A stretch of 5,596 nt of DNA from an uncultured Angelakisella sp. (GCA_937914895.1 CALGIL010000268.1:1-5596); one strand, 5' to 3'. Numbered from the stretch's first letter, positions 1-5,357 are shown. The notes: generated from the letters alone by a model not told the origin. Numbers and translations: made by a program.

Positions 1-735
1 GGGCGGCACCCCGGGCTCATCCCCGGGGAAGAGTGGGTGCGTGTGCAGGGCATACTGGAAAAAAACCGGCAGCGGGCCGGCCGGCCCAGCGAAGCCAGCG
101 GGGCGCTGCTGTCCGGGCTGCTGTTCTGCGGCGCCTGCGGCCAGCGGATGTACGTCCGCAAGCAAAGCGGCCGCTATACCCCCCAGGGGGAGCCCCGCTT
201 TACCTATGTGTGCAGGCGCAAATACAAAGACCGTGCCGCCTGCCCTGGCCGGGAGCTAAATGGCAACCGGCTGGACCGCTTGGTCCTGGATGCTGTGGCC
301 AGTATACCGGAACGGGACGGGGAATTCGGCCAGATGCTGGCGGATCGCCTAAGCCGGCTGGAGGAGGGGCGGGGGGACCAAAGGGAGGAGGAGGGGCTTC
401 GGCGGCGGCTGGAGGCCATCCCCCGGGAGCTGGAGAACCAGGCGGCGGCACTGCGAAGCGCCTCCCCGGGGGTGGGGGAGGCGCTGCTGAGGGATATGGA
501 GCGGCTGGACCGGGAGCGCCGCCGGTGCGCCGCCCGCCTGGAGGAGCTGGAACGGGAGCGCCGTGCCGGCGCCGCCCCGCCCCCCGCCCTGGAGGAGCTG
601 CTGGCCCGCTGCGGCTATGAGGCACAGCTGGACCTTATCCACCGCACAGTGGAGCGGGTGACCGCCCTGCGCCTGGGGGAGGAGGCGGAGGCGGAGGTCT
701 ATTTTAAGGGCAGCAAAGGGCCCGCGGAAACCTAG
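1..735 (+). CDS. Large serine recombinase, C-terminal part (5' end outside window)
   Basis: The frame is open from base 1 and ends at TAG 733-735, giving 244 residues, so the catalytic N-terminal domain lies upstream of the window. The first residues (HPGLI, then EEW, VQGILEKNR) are the usual end of the 'recombinase' domain. A zinc ribbon follows, with Cys43 and Cys46 (CGAC) and Cys71 and Cys81. Residues about 100-190 are rich in Glu, Arg and Leu and should form the coiled coil that large serine recombinases use for synapsis control. The end (LDLIHRTVERV, then VYFKG) is also typical. In this family the enzyme integrates or excises a phage, conjugative or skin-type element through short att sites. 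All four zinc cysteines are present, unlike the second recombinase in this window. The gene points toward the antiporter and sigK fragment. Which element it serves cannot be decided here. Confidence 0.9.
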   Translation, partial: GRHPGLIPGEEWVRVQGILEKNRQRAGRPSEASGALLSGLLFCGACGQRMYVRKQSGRYTPQGEPRFTYVCRRKYKDRAACPGRELNGNRLDRLVLDAVASIPERDGEFGQMLADRLSRLEEGRGDQREEEGLRRRLEAIPRELENQAAALRSASPGVGEALLRDMERLDRERRRCAARLEELERERRAGAAPPPALEELLARCGYEAQLDLIHRTVERVTALRLGEEAEAEVYFKGSKGPAET

Positions 736-753
736 TCTCCGCAGGCCCTTTGC
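713..753. terminator. Bidirectional hairpin between convergent genes
   Basis: Arms 713-728 and 738-753 pair over 16 positions with one C/A mismatch (723/743) around a 9-base loop. The recombinase stop codon lies in the loop, and the antiporter stop is 16 bases beyond the right arm. No good T-tract follows on either strand, so this is a likely but not classical terminator shared by two convergent genes. Confidence 0.6.
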
Positions 754-768
754 CATGAGGGCAGCTGC

Positions 769-1956
769 CTAATCAATAGGGGAGGATTGGCGGCGCAGCA
801 GCTTTTTGTAGGTCAGGTCGGTGCCCAGTGCGCCAAGGGGTGCGGTGATGAGAATGGACAGAACTGCGGTGGTCAGGACGACTTGGCCGCAGGGCAGACC
901 CATGGCCAGGGGCAGGGCCCCAATAGCGGCCTGGACAGTCGCCTTGGGGATGTACGCAATCATGCAGAACAATTTTTCCTTGGCCGAAAGGTTTGTCCGA
1001 AACATACATACCAACACGCCCAGCATGCGGAAGGCCAGCGCCCCCAGGATGACCGCCACCACCGGAAGCCCCGCCCCCAGGGCGTACCGCAGGTCCACCG
1101 CCGCACCCACAAGGACGAATAAAATTACTTCGGCCGCTACCCATAGCTTGGCGTATTTGTCGGACAGCCGGTCCGCCAAAACGGCATTTTGCTTCTGGAT
1201 GGTCATCCCCACCGTCATGACGGCTAAAAGCCCGGAAAAGGGCAGCGGGTTCAGCTGCTCGGCCGCCACCAGCAAAAAAGCCAGGCTTAGCAGAATGACC
1301 ACCTTGGAGGAATCCCGAATGTGGACCCGCCGAAAAAAGAGACCGCACAGCACACCCAGAATGATTCCCGTCATAATTCCGGTGAGGATGGAGGCCGGTA
1401 TCCGCAAGAGGCTGAGGGGGGAGACGGCCCGGCCCTGGGCAAGGCCGGTGGCCGCCGTAAAAAGGACGATGACAAAAACGTCGTCCACAGAGGCCCCCGC
1501 CATGATAATCTGGGGAATATGCTTGTCGGTGCCGTAACCCTGTTCCATCAGATACAGCATCTTGGGCACCACCACCGCCGGCGACACCGCGGCAATGACT
1601 GCCCCCATCACCACGGCCTCCAGAAGGGATAAATGAAGCAGCCTGGGCGCCAGAAGGGCCATCCCCAGGATTTCGAAGCAGGCTGGGACAAAACACATGA
1701 GGACCGCGGGCCTGCCCGCCTTCTTCAGGTCATCGATGTCCAGGGACAGCCCCGCCCGCGCCAAAATGACAATCAGGGCCAGCTGCCGCAGGTCCGCCGA
1801 AATGGACAGGACGGTGGAATCCAGCACATCCAGCATACTGGGCCCCAGCACAATACCGGTCATGAGCATCCCCAGCAGGCTGGGCAGTCCCATGCGCTTA
1901 AAAAGATCTCCCAGGAGCATTCCGCATAAAAAGATGAGTGCAAAACTTATCAGCAT
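769..1956 (-). CDS. CPA-type cation/proton antiporter under fluoride riboswitch control
   Basis: A 395-residue polytopic membrane protein of the Na_H_Exchanger fold, with about 12 hydrophobic segments from residue 1 to 380. Family features visible: the N-terminal helix pair with [14 protein letters not shown] and GIVLGPS; a broken-helix motif SPAVVVP (125-131); the ion-binding pair Asp158-Asp159 in ASVDDV, the DD arrangement of CPA2-like rather than the ND arrangement of CPA1 exchangers; and a basic residue, Lys338, in [11 protein letters not shown] in the C-terminal core. It should exchange a cation for protons across the cell membrane; the ion is not readable. Start: the frame is open from 2037, but ATG 1954-1956 has a strong ribosome site 8 bases upstream and starts directly in the first membrane helix. 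It is a single-gene unit with its own promoter. The fluoride riboswitch in the leader suggests a role in fluoride stress: Na+/H+ antiporters are known members of fluoride-riboswitch regulons beside crcB/fluc and CLC-F. No break is visible. Confidence 0.88.
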   Translation of the reverse strand: MLISFALIFLCGMLLGDLFKRMGLPSLLGMLMTGIVLGPSMLDVLDSTVLSISADLRQLALIVILARAGLSLDIDDLKKAGRPAVLMCFVPACFEILGMALLAPRLLHLSLLEAVVMGAVIAAVSPAVVVPKMLYLMEQGYGTDKHIPQIIMAGASVDDVFVIVLFTAATGLAQGRAVSPLSLLRIPASILTGIMTGIILGVLCGLFFRRVHIRDSSKVVILLSLAFLLVAAEQLNPLPFSGLLAVMTVGMTIQKQNAVLADRLSDKYAKLWVAAEVILFVLVGAAVDLRYALGAGLPVVAVILGALAFRMLGVLVCMFRTNLSAKEKLFCMIAYIPKATVQAAIGALPLAMGLPCGQVVLTTAVLSILITAPLGALGTDLTYKKLLRRQSSPID

Positions 1957-1964
1957 CGTTGGTT

Positions 1965-1972
1965 CCTCCTCC
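1965..1972 (-). promoter_or_regulatory. Ribosome binding site of the antiporter
   Basis: GGAGGAGG on the minus strand, 8 bases before ATG 1956. It fixes the start there and excludes the 27-residue upstream extension, which would be translated from the riboswitch leader. Confidence 0.85.
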
Positions 1973-2039
1973 ACATAAAAAGCCGGTTCCGGCCACGATT
2001 TTGTGCAGCCGCCGCCGGATTTTTTGAGGAAGAGCACAC

Positions 2040-2080
2040 AAAAAAGCCGATGGCATCTGCGTCATGCAGAAGTCATCAGC
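2040..2080 (-). terminator. Intrinsic terminator forming the riboswitch expression platform
   Basis: On the minus strand GCTGATG (2080-2074) pairs with CATCGGC (2052-2046). An inner TCTGC/GCAGA stem closes a 5-base loop, with one more C-G pair between two mismatches. Six T follow at 2045-2040. The 5' arm is the same sequence that the fluoride aptamer needs for its 3' helix and pseudoknot strand. Terminator and ligand-bound aptamer are therefore mutually exclusive, which predicts an ON switch: fluoride binding allows read-through into the antiporter. Confidence 0.85.
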
Positions 2081-2123
2081 GTAAAAGCGGTTTAGGCCAT
2101 TGCCAGGGGAGAACTTCATTCCC
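2065..2123 (-). ncRNA. Fluoride (crcB-type) riboswitch aptamer
   Basis: Read on the minus strand, the leader has the fluoride aptamer signature in order: GGGAATGAAGTTCTCCC (2123-2107), whose GGGA/TCCC ends pair as P1; then AAACCGC (2093-2087); then GCTGATGACTTCTGCA (2080-2065). The loop GAAGT (2117-2113) is exactly complementary to ACTTC (2073-2069), the pseudoknot that defines this fold. The published Thermotoga and Pseudomonas aptamers, as I remember them, have the same layout (GATG loop, AAAC, CTGATG, then the pseudoknot strand). Unusual points: the first loop has AATG rather than GATG, an extra segment of about 12 bases containing GGC/GCC lies between P1 and AAACCGC, and the hairpin between AAACC and TGATG keeps only two clear pairs (GC/GC). 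The predicted transcript start coincides with the aptamer's first G. Confidence 0.82.
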
Positions 2124-2129
2124 ACGCTT

Positions 2130-2158
2130 ATTATAGACCCTGCCCGGGCCGGCGTCAA
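2130..2158 (-). promoter_or_regulatory. Sigma-A promoter of the antiporter/riboswitch transcript
   Basis: Minus-strand TTGACG (2158-2153), a 17-base spacer and TATAAT (2135-2130): 11 of 12 consensus bases. The start would fall about 7 bases on, near 2123, giving a leader of about 165 bases that begins with the aptamer. Confidence 0.85.
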
Positions 2159-2262
2159 CCGGTTTTCTGCGTATGTGTCGGCAAGCCTGTTTTTTGGCTC
2201 GGAGCCTATGGGCGGCTGCCCTATGGCCTGTGCCGCCCCCTGTGTCAACGGGCGCAGGGTTG

Positions 2263-2266
2263 CATT
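2263..2266 (-). other. Junction at the AATG site of sigK (3' end of the sigK fragment)
   Basis: On the minus strand the sigK reading ATA GAA AAT G stops matching after AATG. The expected continuation is GAG ATT CTG (Glu-Ile-Leu); here it is GCA ACC CTG followed by unrelated sequence leading to the antiporter promoter. By memory, B. subtilis skin recombines in sigK at a 5-base AATGA core at these codons. This makes the point a likely att or ancient recombination junction, inferred from where the similarity ends. Confidence 0.5.
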
Positions 2267-2401
2267 TTCTATACATTTGCTGGCATAGGTGGCAAAGCGG
2301 GTGCCCTTATCGCAGTCGAAGGTGGAGGCGGCCTTGATGAGGCCGATGGTGCCGATGGAGATCAGGTCCTCCTGCTCGCCGGAGACGGCGTAGTACTTTT
2401 T
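2264..2401 (-). pseudogene. sigK: Internal fragment of sporulation sigma factor sigma-K (region 2 only)
   Basis: Forty-six codons read as the core of sigma region 2: [10 protein letters not shown], then [14 protein letters not shown], then [14 protein letters not shown] and KCIEN. The motifs [21 protein letters not shown] and CIEN are those of sigma-K/sigma-[12 protein letters not shown] favours sigma-K. Sigma-K directs late mother-cell transcription during sporulation. The N-terminal part (ending ...RNLRLVAHIV) and everything after IEN, including region 4, are absent. There is no start codon or ribosome site, so the piece cannot make a sigma factor as it stands. Upstream it abuts the serine recombinase gene, whose end overlaps it in another frame; downstream it abuts the antiporter region. 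It could be a middle exon of a sigK gene interrupted by two excisable elements, or a dead remnant left by rearrangement. Confidence 0.8.
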
Positions 2402-4002
2402 AAACTGATCAAGCGAAAGGAAGATTTTTCCCGGCCAATGCGCGCATCCTGTGTTTCTCCAAACTTCAGGTGTATCTCCAGATGAATGTTCTCTTTCGTG
2501 CTGTCCTTCTTCACTACAATATGGTCCAGGATGGTTGCCGCCAACCGGGAGTTGATGCCGCCGGCAAAGTCAAGCTCCCGCTGAAGGGCGGACCTAATCT
2601 GTTCCAGGTTCTCCGCGGTGGCCGAGGACTTTGCCTGCTCGCCGCGCAGGGCATCCAGCTTTTTTTCAATCACAAGCACCTGCTCGTTAAAGCCGTCGTT
2701 GCGGCTTTTAAACTCGGAGATGCTGAGGGCCCCTTCCATGCTCATCTCAAGAAGCTGATCTTTTTTTGCGTTGATATTTGCTGTTTCAGCTTTCAGCTTC
2801 TCCATATCGCGCTCATAGCCGTGCTCACTTGGCACGTTTTTGATGACGGCAACCAAGGCGTCAATAATGGCTTTTTTATTTTGAATCAGGTTTGTAAAAA
2901 TTTTTGCCATCACCGCATCAAGCTCGGTGGTGCGAAGCTGTGGAGAAGGGCAGCCGGCACGCCCCTGCTGGCGGTAAACGCGGCAATCCCAAACCTCTTT
3001 TTCGCCCTCCGCGCTTTTCATCACCCTTCGGTGGAAGCTGGTGCCATGTTCTTCACGGTTGTGAAATTCGGCGGCGCACTGGTGGCTCTGCATCTCTTTG
3101 CTGCGGGCCTTGTAAAGGGCGTTGGCCCGATCCCAAAGCTCCTGGGAGACGATGGCGGGAATATTGGGGTCAGGGTAAGTAACCCACTCGCTTTCATCCA
3201 AAAATACAGTTTTTTTGTTTCGGTAATCGATGCACTGGGTCCTGTTGCCGCAGTACCAGCCCTTATACTTAGGATTGGTGAGGATATTCCGAATGGTCAG
3301 GACATTAAATGCGTTGCCCTTTCGGCTGGTATAGCCCATGTCATAAAGCGTTTGCGACACGCGGCGAATCCCCAGCTTCTGGTTTGCGTAAAGGTCGAAA
3401 ATCAGGCGCACCACCTCGGCTTCGTCCTCGCGGATTGTGAGGGTGCAGTCCTTTTTGTCATAGCCCCACATCCTGTCGTTTCCCAGTACGCGGCCATTGC
3501 GGATGGACTGATGAAAGCCGAATTTCAGCCGCTCGGAGAGCTTGCGCACCTCATCCTGGGCCATGCCCGCCATAATCAACAGTCGGAATTCGCTGTCCGG
3601 GTCCAGTGTGTTGATGTTGTCGTTTTGGAACAGTACGCCTACGTTATGCTCCAAAAGCTCCTGGGTATATTGGATGCTGTCCAGCGTACTACGGGAAAAG
3701 CGGGATATTTCTTTCGTGATGATAAAGTCAAAGCAGCCCGCTTTGGCATCCCGAATCATCCGATTGAAGCTATCCCGCTTTTTTGTACTTGTCCCGCTGA
3801 TGCCTTCGTCAACATACCCTTCGATAAACACCCAGTTTGATTTGCTCCTAATAAGCTCCGTATAGTATTGTACCTGGTTTTCAAGGCTGCTCAGCTGTTC
3901 GTATTTCTCTGTGGAGACCCTTGCATAGAAGGTAACCCGCAGGGGCAGGTCGAAAATCGACCGCCCCATGCGCATTTCAGCCCGTATCTTGCGCACTTCC
4001 AT
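2362..4002 (-). CDS. Large serine recombinase, full length (skin/SpoIVCA-like)
   Basis: A 546-residue serine recombinase. The catalytic resolvase domain is residues about 22-165: Ser30 in YARVSTE is the nucleophile and Arg101/Arg104 lie in ISRFSRS. The recombinase domain is about 170-300 ([30 protein letters not shown]). A zinc-ribbon region follows (about 310-355) and a coiled-coil tail (about 395-480). In the ribbon, Cys340 and Cys351 are present but the first expected Cys, in a [10 protein letters not shown] context, is Arg316 (CGT, one transition from TGT). Start ATG 4002 has AAAGGAGGAG 7 bases upstream. The last 12 or so residues and the TGA at 2364-2362 are read from sigK sequence in a shifted frame, so the element end lies inside the coding frame. 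Such enzymes integrate and excise elements; the position suggests it excises an element from sigK. Base composition is less GC-rich than the flanks, consistent with transfer. Confidence 0.92.
   Translation of the reverse strand: MEVRKIRAEMRMGRSIFDLPLRVTFYARVSTEKYEQLSSLENQVQYYTELIRSKSNWVFIEGYVDEGISGTSTKKRDSFNRMIRDAKAGCFDFIITKEISRFSRSTLDSIQYTQELLEHNVGVLFQNDNINTLDPDSEFRLLIMAGMAQDEVRKLSERLKFGFHQSIRNGRVLGNDRMWGYDKKDCTLTIREDEAEVVRLIFDLYANQKLGIRRVSQTLYDMGYTSRKGNAFNVLTIRNILTNPKYKGWYCGNRTQCIDYRNKKTVFLDESEWVTYPDPNIPAIVSQELWDRANALYKARSKEMQSHQCAAEFHNREEHGTSFHRRVMKSAEGEKEVWDCRVYRQQGRAGCPSPQLRTTELDAVMAKIFTNLIQNKKAIIDALVAVIKNVPSEHGYERDMEKLKAETANINAKKDQLLEMSMEGALSISEFKSRNDGFNEQVLVIEKKLDALRGEQAKSSATAENLEQIRSALQRELDFAGGINSRLAATILDHIVVKKDSTKENIHLEIHLKFGETQDARIGREKSSFRLISLKSTTPSPASRRT
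2396..2406 (-). other. Junction of recombinase element with sigK (5' end of the sigK fragment)
   Basis: On the minus strand GATCAG-TTT-AAA-AAG-TAC-TAC passes from element to sigK. From AAA AAG on, the sigK frame reads Lys-Lys-Tyr-Tyr as expected; before it the frame gives Leu-Asp-Gln-Phe instead of the expected His-Ile-Val. The crossover should lie within a few bases of 2401. This is a different site from the AATG junction 135 bases away. Confidence 0.55.
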
Positions 4003-4177
4003 CCGGCATCTCCTCCTTTGTCAAGCACACAGGACACCATAATATCTCCGGCAAGTCTGGCAAAGATGCCAAAGAATTTCTGGCCGATTTGTAGGTTGCT
4101 TCCGATATAAGCCCAAGCTCAAAAACCCGCCCCAGCAGGACGATGAGAATGTCTCTTTGTATGATTTCCAAAGCCAT
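3977..4177 (-). CDS. Small hypothetical protein overlapping the recombinase start
   Basis: A 66-residue frame ending at TGA 3979-3977, 26 bases inside the recombinase gene, so the two are probably translationally coupled. The N-terminal half (QRDILIVLLGRVFELGLISE, then ATYKSARN) resembles the short helical SHOCT-type pattern 'LL..L.e.GlIte.eY...k'. The C-terminal half is Pro- and acid-rich with Cys48 and Cys51 (CPVC). I do not recognise a named family. Its position suggests an accessory or directionality protein for the recombinase, but that is inference. Start: ATG 4177 is preceded immediately by AAGGGGGTG, unusually close; TTG two codons later (4171-4169) would have better spacing. A diverged copy of this gene lies at about 5000-5091, which supports it being a real part of the element. 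Confidence 0.6.
   Translation of the reverse strand: MALEIIQRDILIVLLGRVFELGLISEATYKSARNSLASLPDLPEILWCPVCLTKEEMPDGSAQDTG
4010..4019 (-). promoter_or_regulatory. Ribosome binding site of the serine recombinase
   Basis: Minus-strand AAAGGAGGAG lies 7 bases before ATG 4002 and within the small upstream gene. It decides the recombinase start and allows translation independent of, or coupled to, the upstream frame. Confidence 0.8.
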
Positions 4178-4207
4178 CACCCCCTTAAACCCTATGCACT
4201 GGGGCAT

Positions 4208-4243
4208 AAAAAATACCGGGCGGCCAAGCCGTCCAAGGTATTT
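4208..4243 (-). terminator. Terminator-like hairpin in the leader of the small gene/recombinase unit
   Basis: On the minus strand AAATACC (4243-4237) pairs with GGTATTT (4217-4211). An inner CGGC/GCCG stem (4231-4228 with 4224-4221) closes a 3-base loop, and the T-run extends to 4208 (six T). It ends 31 bases before the small gene's ATG. It either ends transcription arriving from the right or acts as an attenuator for the recombinase operon. No convincing promoter is visible between it and the gene. Confidence 0.6.
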
Positions 4244-4508
4244 CAAAACAGATGTTTTTCCAACCCTGCAACCGTAGATTCACGGATGCGATTCTGACAG
4301 CCCCTTGGGTATACAGAGGCCCCGGTAACCGTGAGTAACACTTTCCTGTCGTACTTCATAGTCTGGCGTGTGCTTGCAAGCCGGGAGTGCGACGCGGATT
4401 GAAATATATACTAGCTTTCATATATTAGCTATCTTAAATTAGCGATATTAAAACACTGCATACGGTAAAAAACCTGGGTGTCGCCGCATTTTCCGGCTGG
4501 GCACACCC

Positions 4509-4553
4509 GTATAATAACCGTCCCCCGGCAAAGCCGGGGGACGGTTATTATAC
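4509..4553. repeat. Perfect palindrome, 21-base arms, 3-base loop
   Basis: Arms 4509-4529 and 4533-4553 are exact reverse complements around AAA. The inner part (CCGTCCCCCGGC) is very GC-rich and the outer part is AT-rich, so on either strand the GC stem is followed by TTATTATAC. It could be a bidirectional terminator, or a REP/MITE-like interspersed repeat. Only one copy is in the window. Confidence 0.8.
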
Positions 4554-4920
4554 AAAAAACGGAGGCCCCCGCTTGGCAGGATTCCCCGTTTAATTTAGAC
4601 GATAATTTCTTTTGTGTCTTTAGCGCCAAAGAACCACCAGCTATACTAGTGAGGATTAAGATGCTTTAGCCCTCAGTATTGGACAAAGCAAATTGGCAAT
4701 AACTTGTGTTCACTCGATGCTGGTTTTGCCGATAGTAACTGCTTTAGCAGTTGCGGGGTAAGTGATGCACTTGACGGAATATCCAGTGCACCTTGAGGCG
4801 CTGCCGGTAATGTGCCCTTTTAGGGCTGGTGCAAACCATCAGTTCCACTGGTAGCGTTAATTATTTTTCGGCATCCCCCCTTTCTTGGAATTTATAGGTC
4901 CCAAGTATTTGGGCCCCCAA

Positions 4921-4940
4921 TACAATATATGCATATTGTA
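4921..4940. repeat. AT-rich palindrome
   Basis: TACAATAT (4921-4928) and ATATTGTA (4933-4940) are exact reverse complements around ATGC. It lies just outside the decayed recombinase-leader copy; an operator or an element-end relic are both possible. Confidence 0.5.
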
Positions 4941-4950
4941 CAGTCTTGTG

Positions 4951-5091
4951 CCTGCCGTATCTTCCTTTTGGCATCTTTTCTTTTGCAGCACGCAGGATGC
5001 CACAACAGTTCCGGCAAATCTATGAAAAAAGCCAGAAAATTTCTGGCTGATTTACAGGTTGATCCAATATAAGCTCAAACACCTGCAGCAG
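4951..5091 (-). pseudogene. Decayed second copy of the small gene/recombinase-start region
   Basis: Aligned by eye with 3981-4136, about three quarters of positions match, mostly with transitions and a few small gaps. Shared blocks include GGCATCT, TCCGGCAA, AATTTCTGGC, ATATAAGC and the CTCAAA segment encoding Phe-Glu-Leu. The copy has lost the recombinase ATG (the CTTCCATCC block is reduced), the ribosome site has decayed to GAAAAGATGCC, and the small frame carries deletions and a stop at 5020. The recombinase body does not follow. It is a relic of a related module, oriented like the intact one and fused on its right to a prepilin peptidase fragment. Confidence 0.7.
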
Positions 5092-5109
5092 TCGGGATAG
5101 AACCCGGGA

Positions 5110-5280
5110 CAGACCGGCTGCCACGGTCAGCTTAATGTCTCCGCCGCCCAGCGTGCCCGGTGGGAGAAGGGCCGCAGCCAGCGGCGGCAAGGCTGCCAAT
5201 ATCCCTGAGAGCTTGCCGGCATTGAAACAAATCAGCCCTGACAGAGGCGCCCCTGCCGGGAGGGCGCCCCCTTCCGGAAA
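5110..5280 (-). pseudogene. Prepilin peptidase (A24 family) fragment
   Basis: The minus-strand frame reads LSGLICFNAGKLSGILAALP, then PLAAALLPPGTLGGGDIKL, then TVAAG. GGGDIKL is the GxGD motif carrying the second catalytic aspartate of A24 prepilin/preflagellin peptidases, and it follows a hydrophobic segment as in that family. These membrane proteases process type IV or Tad-like pilin precursors. The part with the first catalytic aspartate (before an IPN-like motif) is missing on the N-terminal side, and after VAAG the frame runs into the decayed recombinase-leader copy, ending at 5020. No ribosome site fits. Truncated at both ends, so most likely a dead remnant. Recognition depends on one motif plus hydrophobicity. 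Confidence 0.55.
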
Positions 5281-5292
5281 AATCCCCGTGGG

Positions 5293-5357
5293 AATTGAAA
5301 ACCACATAAAATGTGCACATTGACCGAAAGCGGTCAACTATCCGCCTGTTTTCAATT
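5293..5357. promoter_or_regulatory. Cluster of inverted repeats overlapping the DeoR-type promoter
   Basis: AATTGAAAAC (5293-5302) and GTTTTCAATT (5348-5357) are exact reverse complements 45 bases apart, and the right one overlaps the -35 box. Between them lie CACAT-AAA-ATGTG (5303-5315), TGTGCACA (5312-5319) and TTGACCG-AAAG-CGGTCAA (5320-5337). The layout fits autoregulation by the downstream regulator, possibly with looping; this is inference. Confidence 0.55.

Larger units (their letters stand above)
4245..4940. other. Gene-free region of about 700 bases
   Basis: No frame here has a start, ribosome site and recognisable protein. Contents from left to right: mixed sequence to about 4380; a lone CRISPR-like half-repeat at 4384-4405; an AT-rich patch with repeated TAGC steps (about 4400-4455); a weak hairpin (GGGTGT 4476-4481 with ACACCC 4503-4508); a perfect 45-base palindrome (4509-4553); small stems at 4737-4752 (AACTGC/GCAGTT) and TGCACT/AGTGCA near 4764-4788; and a palindrome at 4921-4940. 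On the minus strand about 4722-4850 stays open but has no start codon. Could be decayed element sequence or an unrecognised structured RNA. Confidence 0.6.

Noticed and set aside
33..625. Several Pro/Gly/Ala-rich open frames on both strands over the first recombinase
   Set aside because: These are typical GC-rich out-of-frame readings; the real frame carries the zinc ribbon and coiled coil.
1957..2037. Upstream extension of the antiporter by 27 residues
   Set aside because: It has no ribosome site, is polar and unlike the family, and would be translated from the riboswitch leader. ATG 1956 has an excellent site.
1898..2263. Open minus-strand frame continuing directly from the sigK fragment
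   Set aside because: The reading after IEN has no sigma-factor similarity and crosses the promoter, aptamer and terminator. It is open by chance in GC-rich DNA.
2470..3840. Long open frame (456 codons) on the plus strand
   Set aside because: It is the antisense shadow of the serine recombinase, with no ribosome site or recognisable domain.
4178..4246. N-terminal extension of the small gene to 4246
   Set aside because: It would place the start inside the terminator-like hairpin, with no ribosome site upstream.
4340..4470. CRISPR array
   Set aside because: Only one half-repeat is present; no second copy or regular spacing was found.
4509..4553. Promoter with TATAAT in the palindrome arm
   Set aside because: The hexamer occurs on both strands because of the symmetry, and neither strand has a fitting -35 box 16-18 bases upstream.
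4722..4850. Minus-strand reading of about 42 residues ending at TGA as a small protein
   Set aside because: There is no ATG/GTG/TTG start with a ribosome site. Recorded as open noncoding sequence instead.
5020..5337. A working 105-residue protein combining the prepilin peptidase motif with the small-protein tail
   Set aside because: Both halves are recognisable fragments of different genes, the start has no ribosome site and the N-terminal catalytic part is missing.
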